This document shows, piece after piece, positions 38,901 to 50,900 of a stretch of 64,000 bases of DNA. Under the pieces are notes generated by a model. It saw only the letters and a program-made list of their open reading frames with translations. It was not told where the DNA came from and did not search any database. Made by a program: the position numbers and the translations under genes. Numbering within the stretch: the first letter of the stretch is position 1; every line of letters begins with the position of its first letter. Origin of the DNA: Trileptium ribeirensis (taxonomy: Eukaryota; Nematoda; Enoplea; Enoplida; Thoracostomopsidae); NCBI GenBank assembly GCA_030248225.1, contig JASANE010003392.1, forward strand, positions 62,001-126,000. The letters run 5' to 3'.

Positions 38901-41900
38901 AAATGCAGTTATGAGACCCCAAATCAACCTGGTGGCACGGTTTTCTTCTGCTAATATGGAAGAAAAGTTACCCAGGCAGTTACGCTTCCCTCCAAGTTGG
39001 AGTTGTGGGCCCAACTCAAATCCCACAGGAACTAATTGAGTCTCGTGGAGAGTCCAATGACTAGCATGCCGTATCAGCCTATCATGCCGTATCAGCCTAG
39101 GGTTACATTTATTATCAGCACATGTCAGAAAATTTTGAGCTGTTATTTCTTCCGACACTGACCAAAAGTCCGCAAATTTCGCAATTTAGAAGTCATAACT
39201 GTCAAGAAATATTTAGAATTTAAATAGCTTGTTCTGTTTTGGTTGGAAACTGTACCGTAACGCATTTTTTACAAAATATCAATATAATCTGGCCTTTCCA
39301 TAGAGGGGTTATGCGAGCTCCCTCTGGGTAAACTTTGATCTCATCATGTCAACCCTGCAGTACCCCAAATATATTTTGAGGAGACACAACGAAAGTAATA
39401 ACAAAACTCAATACTACATGTTTTATTTCGACTATTTATGACAAAACCCTACGTAAAATGAAGTGCGGCCTGCAGAAATACACGTTTTCAGAATTTAAAT
39501 AGCAAATATGTAACAAAAACAACGATATATATTTTGTAAATACATGAAAACCCCGAAAAATGCAATTATAAACCACCAGTTGACCTAGGGATACGGTTCC
39601 CCAGGTTACGGGGGGAATTCCCCCAGGTATGTTCAGTTCCTTCCAGGCTGATGTTGGTACCCGCTGCTAAAAGCCGTCTGGGTAAAACCTTGGTCCTGTG
39701 GAAAGCCAGGGAATGATCACTGACAACAGTTAAGGTTATTTTCATATTAGATGTCTTGCCATTCCACAAGCCGAAAAAAATTTTGATAAATTGGACAATT
39801 GCATGTTGCGCATTTTCGATGGTTAATGCGAGATTTTAAATTTAGCTTTTTGGGCACTGGTTTGAGTCATGAATATACATTTATTGCAACTTTACGCGAT
39901 GCCTGTTTTCAGGTTGTTTCACAAAATATAATAATTTATTTATTCCTGCATTGATCAGAAGCTGAAAACTTTCGAAATTTACATGTCACAACTTAAATAG
40001 GGTATTTTGGATTGGTAACGCAATTATATCACAAAATAACAGAATGGTATGGTCAGCAACAGGAGTTTAAGGTTAATTTAGCATTACATGTAGTCTTTTC
40101 CGCAGTACGAAAAATGTAAGAATTCTCATAGGATCCCATATTGATTCATTTCACCAGTGGAGGAGTTAATGTTTTGCACGCTTTTGCTGCATGTACCGAT
40201 TTTCTGCACAAGGGTGGTTGTACATATTTAATCGCCCTTAGACTAATCACAATGCACTTGCCCACAGTTGTTTCTATTTTTATGTGTTCTTCTGAATTAA
40301 AATTCAGCATAGGCGTTTTTCAAGAGTGGGTTTGGGAAAGCACAAATTTTGCTGGGAATAAGCGGAACCCAAATTTACCGGAACCGGAAACGTCCGTTTA
40401 AACCGGAACCGGAACCTGGTCTTTGAAGCTTATAGATAGTAAAACAGATGCAACAAGAAATGTATTTTCAGTGGAATTAAAATGTATTAAAATAACTTTT
40501 ACATTAAACTTACTGTATTGCAATGGCATTATTGCGTTTCTGAAACTTGAAAGAGACTGAGGAAGCCCATAATGTTTATTTATCGATGTGGGTTTTTGGA
40601 TACCCTGAGCAAAAAATACCTTCCACTATACGTCCACTGCTTCAAAATGAGTGTGTTTACAACGCAAGGAGTGTAGAATAAACACTTTCCCTCTGTCTCC
40701 TGTCGTCTCCCTTTACTATACATACGTTTGTTACATGTTCTGTAGGAGATTTGAAAGTATAGGTTTATATGGGTCTAAGAGAAAATAATAGAATGTAATT
40801 TAAGATCAATGGTCGGAGAGACTGTTTAGGCTAGCGTTGGGCTACTTGTGTCCGTCAGTTCGATTATAGTGATGGTAACTCTCTAATTTGAATCAGTGGC
40901 GGCGGAACTGGGGAGGGTGGTGGGGCATTTCCCCCTCCCCACTTTTAAGATGTTATCGAAAGTGACCCACCACACTTTTGCAACATCCCAGTTTGAGCAT
41001 CCCGCTCTTTCTAATGATGCTGTCTTCAATCCTGCTTCAGGTAATACTGAGTCAAGTTTTGACTCAGACTAACTTCGACTCACGCATTTTGAATGCCACT
41101 GTACACTTCTCGAATTACTTGTTACATGTCATTGCGAACGTTGTATCTATAATGCAGGCAGTTACACTATTTTTATACCATTCTTTTGATGTTTGCACAA
41201 AGAGTTGGCCCCCCACTTTTCTCAACGTTCCGCCGCCATAAATCTGAACGCTATAAATGAGACAAATTGTGATACTGCTCGCACAGTTTCAATAAATACA
41301 GTTCATTGCCAAGGACGCAGTTTCTGGCTGCGCCGCAGATAACGTTACTTTGCTTTAATGTAGACGGTTCACAAAGTTTACAAGCGCACTGGCTGGTGCA
41401 TTACGCAATTTATGTTAATTAAGCTTACGCTAAGTACTACGTAATCCATACACTGTTACCGAGTTGGACCGGTTTAATTCGAACATACCCCACAGACTTC
41501 TGAATGTAGAAAATAGCTGCTACCATTATCGAACTGGCTTTGTTTTGTTAGCAAACTTCTGTAGGTTAAGATGAAAAATTCCTACTGAATTTATTTGCCC
41601 TACTTGCGTTTCACATGGCAAATAGCTGAGTTAATCTTTTCTTTTGCATGCTTGTATTGGAACTTGATCATTGTACATAATGTTTGGACCACAGAAGAAG
41701 CAAAACTGTGGAAAACTTCAAACAAAATTTTTAAACCGCAATTCTGGTTCCGGTATGGTTTTTGCCCTTTGCCGGAACCGCAACCGGAACAGGAATTCCG
41801 GTTACTACCTGATATTTTGATGGGAATTATGTGGCACGTTTGCAATCACAACTATTGAAATATGCTAGAACTGGGTATTTTTTTATTGGAGTTTGCTACA

Positions 41901-44900
41901 AAAGGATAGCTTTTAATAATTTTAGTCCCAATAAATACGATAGAACGGATTTAGTTATTGAAATATAGAAGTGGAACATGGAATTCCGGGCGGTTCAACA
42001 GAGGGGTTCTGGAGGGTACGAGGGGCACTTTTATATAGTGAGAACTCAGATCGTGAACGACAGGAATGATATAAAATGGTCGTGTTGTCTCTGGCTTCTT
42101 TGTTAACAGAGAATTCGGGCTGGTCAAGAACTAGGGTTACCTGGTTCGGATCTGGGCGGCTACAAATTTTGTCAGAGGTTATGAACTCAGGGTCCCTTCA
42201 AAATGCCAGGGGTTTCGAAATCTAAAAAATTCGATGTGTTTAAGGAAAAACGCTAAGTAGTGTTAATAAATAGCTTCACAAACCGCTATTGAGTTCAAAA
42301 ATAACTTTTCAGGGTTTTTTGCTTAATTTATTAAATTTGCAATTGAATATAGGGGCTTTTGTAAAAATGTCAAGATTTTATGACAACTGGGGTGTAGCCA
42401 ATCTTTATGTATTTTCGTGAAAAAATTTGCATCCATTACAAGTGTTACAAGTCTATCGGTAACATGGATTCCCATTACAAGTGTTTTGTAGAAATTATTG
42501 AAGCTTTCATGTATATGGTATCACGTTTATAACGCCTGTGCTGACGTTGAAATGAATGCACCGTGCTTTTGAACTAAACTATTCCAAAGGTAAGATAAAC
42601 CACTAATGTTGATATAGAAGCTTTACGGAGTTTTTCAAGTGGTACAATATAAGTTCTCTCAGAAATGCTTTGAGGTCGTTGGTGTATTTTAATCAAAGCC
42701 TTTCGCACCACGCGCGTCAAAATAGTATAGAAATTATGTCGTTTATAGATGTACACTGAATTTATTAAAAATTATCAGAACGTAGTGTAACGTAGTAGAG
42801 ATTCTGTGTTGCAGGCGTGAAAGTTTTTAAATTTCGTCTGTGTGTGTGATCGGCCATAACTCGGGAACGACTTAACCGATTTTCATGATCTTGTGCTCAT
42901 TCGAACCTTTACCGTGTACATCCCCGAGCGTTTCTGATTTGGGGTCTGGTTCCCGGGTCATGGGCCAAATGTGGGTTTTTGTCCCATTTTACCCCATTTT
43001 ACTGCACTTCACGGATGCAAGGTATTTTCATCTTAACTTTCGAATTTTTTTCACTGGTTGGTATTATTTCATAGTAAAATGATACATGCGGATGCCTCTT
43101 TTTTGTTTTTCTATTATCGCTCCTGTTCTGGGTTTGCGATATGATGCCCCAATGGTTCCTCGATCCAAAATTCGAAAATTTGTTCTGACGCCTGGGTGGC
43201 TGGAAAGTTTCACTTGCGTGTTTCCGGGCATGAGAAACTTATTGTCTGTGTTGGTTTTGCTCTGTGACCCATGGTTCCATGGGTACGGGGTATGGTACCC
43301 CCATTTTTGGGGTTAGAGAGCAAAATAAAGGTTCTTTCACCTCATTTTAGTACCTTTCACCGAAGCAAAGTTATTTTTATCTTAACTTTCGAATTTTCTT
43401 TCTGTGTGGTTTTATTTCATAGTAAAATGATAAATGCGGATGCAACTTTTTGTTTTTAGAGTGAGGCTCCGGTTCTAGAGTTATGGAGTTTGAGGTATGA
43501 TGTCCCACTGGTTCCTCGGCCCAAAATTTGAAAATTTGTTCTTATGTCCTGGGCGGCTGAAAAGTTTCACTGGGGGTTTCTGGCATGGAAAGCTCATTGC
43601 CGGTGTTGGCTTTGAGGATTTACACATGGTTCCATGGGTACGAGGGTATCGCACCCCCAAGGTTCAGGGTCAGAGATCAAAATAAATGTTTTTTACGTCA
43701 TTTTAGTACCCTTCACGGAAGCAAGATTATTTTTATCTTGATTTTCGATTTTTACTCTTGTTGGTTTTATTTCATACTAAAATGATAAATGCCGATGCCT
43801 CTTTTTTGTTTCTCAATTGAGGTTCCGGTTCATGGGGTCTGAGGTATGGCACTCTCGTGGTTCCTCGACCAAAAATTCGAAAATTTGTTCTGACGTCCTG
43901 AGCGGCTGAAAAGTTTCACCTGGGGGTTTTCGGGCATGGTAAACTTATTGCCGGTGTTATGTTTGTCTCTAACTTGTGCGGTAATGTGTGATGTCCACAT
44001 AAGCATATCGACGTTGCTATCGAGAGCTGATTGGCTGTGCACGCAAAAGGCGTAGCTGTACCTATGCTTCACTACGTTCTGCAATCTCGATAGAGTTACT
44101 AGTTTATAGGTGTACAGTGATGTTATAGTGTGTCATGTGTTTAGTTGCACTGATTGTTTTGTCAAATGTATACAGACATAACTTTCGTGACCTTAGTTTG
44201 ATGAACATTCTTTGACCTTCGAAAAGAGTCTGCTTATTATAGATTGCTAACTTTATTTTCAGAAAGTCACATTATGAACAGATCACAACAGCAGTATCGT
44301 TGAAGTCTTCTGAATATAATTTTTTCTCGCCAAATTGTCTTAGCACTTGGCAAGGTCCCGAAAATTGGCGGCTAAAAGCTATGAAACGAAGTAAATTTTT
44401 TTCGTCTGACAAATCATTGCCATTAAAATTTGTGTCGTCATTATAATGTGAATATTGCAATGCACTGCCATTTTCTATGTTCGTGCCTCGATATCCATTT
44501 TATAGTCTTCTGATCTAAATATTAGCTGAAAAACCATACGTATTCATTCATTTCATGATTATTATCTATGATACTGAAATTTGTTACAATTATTGCTGCT
44601 AATGGTGTATGCAAATACATAAACGTGTGGGAGTTGATGCCGATGAAATGTATGCACTGTTGACATGGAAAACTGGTAGAGTGAACAGTTAAACATGGAA
44701 AATGTGACCTAGCGAAAGGGCAAATTCACTTATTCAGAAATGCACAAATTCATTATTTTTAGCAGTGTGTGTTACAAGAGTACAAGTATCGAAATCCCGC
44801 TCTGATTTCGCAAAGCGTCTTGAGCAATCGCTCAGTTTTTCTGAAGTGTTTGCTGGTGTATTAGCATACATATCTCTATTAGCGCAATGTGTGCGTCATC

Positions 44901-47900
44901 GAGACGCAAATAGTTGAAGATTAGAAAAGTCTCTGTGGTAGCTAATGTCAGCCTAATTTATGTGTAATATAATACACTAACTTCCCGCAAAAATATTTTT
45001 GTAATAATGAATATTACAGTCCGATATAGGCAAAATTTATGTCATTTTGACTGAAAAATCGAAAGTCAAATATCTCGGGGGACTTGTGTATGGGCTTATC
45101 CTATATTTGGTTACGAACTGCGTTAACATTGTTTACAAAGCCACTAGAGGGCTCAATTTGATAAAGTTCGTTTTTAACGGACCTAAATTGCACTCTGGGA
45201 TAGCGAGATACGAAAAATCGAATTTTTAGAGGCCCATATACACGATTAGCGCAATGTTAGGGGTATAGGAATATAGCTAGGTGCTAGAAATAGTGCTTAC
45301 AAAATCTTGGAGCGCCAATTTGATCAAGTTTTCTTTTTAACGAACCTAAATCGCACTTTGGGCGAGCCAGATACGAAAAATCGAAAATTTTGGGGGCCCA
45401 GAATGTAGGAATTTAAACCAGGTATAGACCGTCCTATACCTCTAAAATTGGGCTAAATGTGTTTCTGGGGGCTCAAAAACTTGATTTTTCGTATCTAACT
45501 CGTCCAAACTGCGATTAAGGTCCGTTAACCAAACTTGACCAAATTGGGCACGCTAGTGATTGTGAATATTGCTTCCAGTACCTAGGTTCCTTCCTATACC
45601 CTTAAAGTTCGTTTAAATGTGTTTCTGGAGGCCTTAGAATCCGATTTTTCTCATGTTTCGCCAAAAGTGCTGTCTAGATCTGTTAAAAAGCATTGGGCAA
45701 CCTTGCTTAAGCACTCAGTTCCAAACTATGGAAACCCAGGCATGCTCCCATGTATAATTTTGTAGTTTGGAGAAACCAGTTATTCCGCAGTACAAACGTA
45801 CTATATGTTAGTGTTTGTGCGACTACACGGCGGCGCGAAATTTTTAATTGAACAAAAACTGCGGATGGCGAGGGGATAAAGTAAATTTTGAGAACATCAT
45901 TTTTTGTCGCCACGATACATACAGTAGACATGTAACTCTAGGTTTCTGTGTATCTGGCAAAACGTTGGGTCATGATACTTATTTAAAACCGCGACACTAA
46001 GTTTTCGCACGTCCAAATGCCAGTATATTGAGAAATACTATCGAAATTTTGCCACTTTATATGGTAGCATTATAGCAAGTGAGTACAGTTTACATGAGTA
46101 TAGCATATTTGCTTTCCCATTATGTTCTTTAGCTACATCATTAAGACCAAATAGGTCTAAAAGTTTTCCCAAGTATTGGTTGGAATTACGAAAATCAACT
46201 CACATAAATGTCTTGGCAATAACTACTTTCGTCAGTTTTCGAACTTTAAGGTGCTTTCGGCCATATGCTTCAGACAATTCCATCAAAAATGAAATTATCG
46301 CATTGGAGCGTACAAAGCCATATTGCCTGGGGCAAGGGCTAAAGCGATGTGTCACTCAAGTAATGAAGCCAATTCTCAGTGGCTGTAACTGCGCGGTACA
46401 CGATCAATGGGCCACGAAAGGGAAATCCCAAACTAATGAGACATACACAAATAAGGAGTTATCCCTCACAAACCACGGAAATACCAAGTATTGTTGACAG
46501 CTGCTCCCCATCTCGAGAAGCCAGTTGTTGTAATAACTATAAATGTGTGTTATGTTAAAGGTTTGTGGCTCTTCGATGTTTCTCAGGAGGAATGGTGATG
46601 GGCCTAGTAGTGCTAAGCCCAACATTTCTATAGTGACTTTACCACCGATTCGGAATTTGCGCTAACTTTTTAGCTAGTCTTTTTTAAATTCAAATTCATC
46701 TGTTCAAAGTTCATTTTCGATTGGTTCGCAAATACAAAATTGTGTTCGAAAATTGTGTTCGATATCTATTCGATGTTCGCTCGTTCGAAACGCGACAGTT
46801 ATTTCATGCAAATACTGTTTTTTAAGCTAAATATTGGGATTATTCAAAAAATTTTGGGCGGCTAGATAAGCTAAGGGTGCGAGTTCAACTTTATAAATTT
46901 TTGACCTGAATCGAATTATCTCGCGGAAAAACCGTCGAACTTTGTAATTTATCGGACTCACGCGCTTTTACGATTCCATCGTAGATTTTTGCTATTTTAT
47001 TATTAATTTTTGGATTATTTATGTTTCTGAAACAATTCTTCGATGATGTTGGTTCTAATTTAGAATAGTAACTTAAATAATAAAACATGTAGTGCATATC
47101 TCATGGCGAAGAATGTGTTTATAACATCTTTGTCACTCAACATGAAATCGTGTTTCTGACTACGCTGACTCAATTTGATACGTTTAACCCTTTTATTCAT
47201 GAATTAATTTGGATTTTGACTGAACAATCTGTCGCCGGACCAGAGCCGTTTGCGTTAGAGTTGCGCTTCCTAATCACTGTGCTACGACGACGCTGTTTTT
47301 TGTATCTTTAATGTTCCTTGCAATGCGAGTGAATAGCAATACGCAACTAACTAAGCTAATGCAATTAGTGTTATTTTGTTAAGTTACACTAGAGCAACTA
47401 AACGCGTTAAAGGGTTAAAATAATTCTGTACTTTGTGTTAAAATAGCTCCGTGCCAGAAATTTTGAAAATCTGCCTCGAGATGTTTTGAGAAATGTGTCA
47501 GAGTTTGAACGAAAAAGCATTGTCTTATATTTTCAGAATTCGGGATTAGTTAGATTTAAAAAATGGTACCCTGTTACGTTGCGTATTCTCCTGAAACTAA
47601 ATCCTAACAACCAACGTTTGATGTCACTTCTACTTTTTATCCAAAATTTAGTATGTAGCGAACCCTGGTTGTTTGGACTTAATTTGAAATCTGGCAACCT
47701 TCGCAAATCCCGCATCTCTGGCTTACAGTCGGGTTGCCTGGTATCCCATTTAGGCTCCCAAGATACCAACAAAATCAGCAATTTCCACATTATTTTGAAT
47801 AAATAGTGACATGAAATGGTTTTCAATTCACTATAAATTAAACACTGTTACTAAAATAGACATAGTGTAAGTTAAACAACAATAATATTGGTTGCAAAAA

Positions 47901-50900
47901 GCACCTTATTCGAAGAATAATGTTTCTGTATGCCTCAAATGGTTAATACGTCATAAAATAGTGGATGACTAAGTCTGGTATCTGGTATATAGTTTTTGAA
48001 GTTTAAATAAAAGTTTGAGATTTTAGGATATGGTTGTTCATATCCCTGCCCGTCATTAATAATAAGATAGTCTATATATTGCTTGAGCGTCAAACTATTC
48101 TTTAAGGATTATAGGGAACTCCTGATGAGAACATGCACATATGTTGGCTGAATTCTAGTAGTCTATTTCCTAGATAACTACACGTGGTACTATACTGACT
48201 GCGTCAATTTAATTTTTGTGATATAAAATGAGTGTACACTGATTTTTAATTTCATTTTCGATGTTGTAACACCGTGGATTTATTTAAGATTTACATTTAC
48301 AGCATTTTGTACGGTTCTTAATATTCTATATATAATACTGTCTGAACGGTTTTTAATATTCTTTACATTGCTTGAGTCCACTGTAATACACCGAAATTGT
48401 TCTTTTGTCAAAATCACAGAATTTATCGTTCGCGTTCACTAAAATGCAAATACCCATTGCAGTGTGCAGTGCACGAACGCAATTTGCATACGCGTGCATT
48501 TCGCACGGTTGTCCGCGTTCACCACATGACGTGCTGATTCGGACATTCTTCGCGTACATAATGAAAAAATCTTTGTTCACGTGCACTCATTGCTTTTACG
48601 ATCCTGAACTGACTTGACAAAAGAACAGCTAAACGTGCGCACCTAAAGTGGACTCACGCATATATTATCAATGGGAACAAGCGTATCGTTGTATTACTGT
48701 TTTGGGGCAAACGTCAAAAATTATGTGTGCACAATTATTTGTTGACAACAATTACTGGCAAAAGTGCTCAAAAGTCGGATACCGTCACATTCGTTTCTGT
48801 CCAGGCGAAATTGCGTCCATATGCGTCCAACTTAAATAATTGCATCCGCCTGCCTATGAGCGAAATTACATTTGTTCAGATGTAATTGGATCCTTCTGAG
48901 TCTAAACGCAATCTCACTCGTTCGCATCTGTGACTGTATGTACTTGCACGTAGAAAAATGTCGAATTTCGTTCATTTATGTTCTAAATCACTAAATCTGG
49001 TATTAATTGAAAAAAGCAGGTGTTCTGATTGGCATCTGTCGCCGTTGTTTATACAATTTTTTTGATTTCGTTATGTTACTGACTACAAAGTATCCATATC
49101 ATTATGTTTTAGTAAACACAGAAAATGCAGATCCTAAGAAAGAACGACGGAAACGAAATGCTGTTTTGTCGTCATACATCGACTTTAACGACTTACAAGA
49201 TTCCAAGATTCCTGCGGAAACCAGGAGAACCCTAGTCGCTTTTCTTGCCGAGCAGGATAATGTACTTCCGGACTTTTCTGGTATCCCAGAGAATCTTTTA
49301 CGGACTGGTCCAACGCAGCTTTCACGCCAGACATTGCAGCGATACGAAGCTGAAGATCGCCAAACAATTGAAGCTTCACTTGACTACAAGAAAGAAGATT
49401 TAGTGTCACTTTATCTAAAGGATGAATTTGTGGTACATATTTTTAGTGCAGTAACTATCTAAGCTGTAACTAGTAACTAATCTGAAGATCGCCAATGAAA
49501 ATTAGCTTCACTTTGGTACAAGCGTGCTTTGTAATGCTACTGTTTCTAATGTATGAGTTTATGGTATTTTGTCACGCTTTAACTACCTAAAATGGCAAAT
49601 TCGTAAAATTATTGATGGATGATTCAAATAATTCCTAATAGTTTCTCCCTGACCGCACGACGCTAACACAATCAGTTTGTAATATTATTGTGAGGGATGG
49701 GTGCTCATGCGGTACGTGCTTGAGGTTTGAAAAAACAGTAAATGGTGATCGGATATTTGAAACATATCGCGGTTTGACATGCATGGATGTTGTTTTCTTT
49801 TTATAGAAATCAGATTTACCAGTGATAATACAATTTATTGTCATTGACTCTGTAAGCAAAAGATGAAATAATGGTTCTTTTCCATTATCCCCCAGCCCGC
49901 ATTTGCCCAAAAATGGTCAGATTGTAGAAAATTTGGTATTTTTGTGATCCTCGAGACCTCCCGTGATCACTTCAACCAAAATATTTGAATTGAATTTTTA
50001 AAATTTTAGATTTTTTCGGGTCCCAAAGGAACCCAAAGATTTTTGGGGTCCCAAAATTGATTTTTACCTACCATTCAACATGGCTTGACCCGCTGAGCAT
50101 AATGGTGTTATTTTTAATGGGATCCGATAAAAGTATCCTAAGTTATGGTCAAAAATACTGTTCAATTGCTGAGCCTCTCATCCTGCTATAATTTTTGGCC
50201 ATAACTTGGGATTCTGTTGCCGAATCCAGTTAAAAATCACGATTCGATTCAGCTCAATAAGCTGCGTCTAGTGATAGTTAAAAATCTAATTTCGAAGAAA
50301 AAATTTTTTGGTTCCCTTGGTACCCCAAAAAACCTAAAATTTTTAAAATTCTATTTCTTGATTCACATGATAAAGAGAGGTCTCGAGGATCGCAAAAGTA
50401 CCAAAACTTCCAGAATCTGACCATTTTTGGGTAAGTGCCTGTTGGGGGAGGGCGTAACGAAAAAACCAAATAATTTTTGAGAAATGAACGCAGAGTGGCG
50501 TATCGTGTTCATAGAATTTGTAGAAATCGGTGTGTTAGTATAAAGGGCGACATCAGCCTCATTATATGTGCATACTGTTGAAACTTCTGTGAATAATAAA
50601 TGACTAGAGATGTGGCTACCGGTTCAGACCACGTCTCTTACTAATTAGATTTACAACTAAGTTATATCGGCTGATTATTTTGTTGACACAGGCGCTTAAT
50701 TTACACTGTAAACCTGGTTTCGATTTATCTGTTACGAACCTACAGGTCTGGGCTCTCCAAATTGGGGGCCTGGCATTTTTCGGTTCCCCCTGGTTCAGAA
50801 CAGGTGCCCTCCGGTTCATGCCCCCTGGCAAAATTTTGGGCTCCCCGATTCTTCGAAAATTTTTTGTTTCCAGTCGATCCAAAGTACATAAAATTTGTGC

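Larger units (their letters stand above)
37574..44262 (+). other. NCAPH intron
   Basis: 6.7-kb intron. It contains a diverged tandem pair (38690-39960), a hAT MITE with nested element (40352-41811) and a 1.3-kb Helitron-like copy (42775-44103) that ends 160 bp before the next exon. 37580-38640 and 41820-42770 hold no recognised feature. Confidence 0.75.
44391..49112 (+). other. NCAPH intron
   Basis: 4.7-kb intron. It contains a head-to-head family D array (45010-45690) and a MITE family F copy (48374-48655). 45700-48370 has open frames (46180-46497, 47486-47826) with no recognised motif and appears to be plain intron. Confidence 0.75.

Noticed and set aside
40978..41241. 87-aa frame with hydrophobic runs
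   Set aside because: Lies wholly inside the nested hAT-like MITE, with no transposase or membrane-protein family signal.
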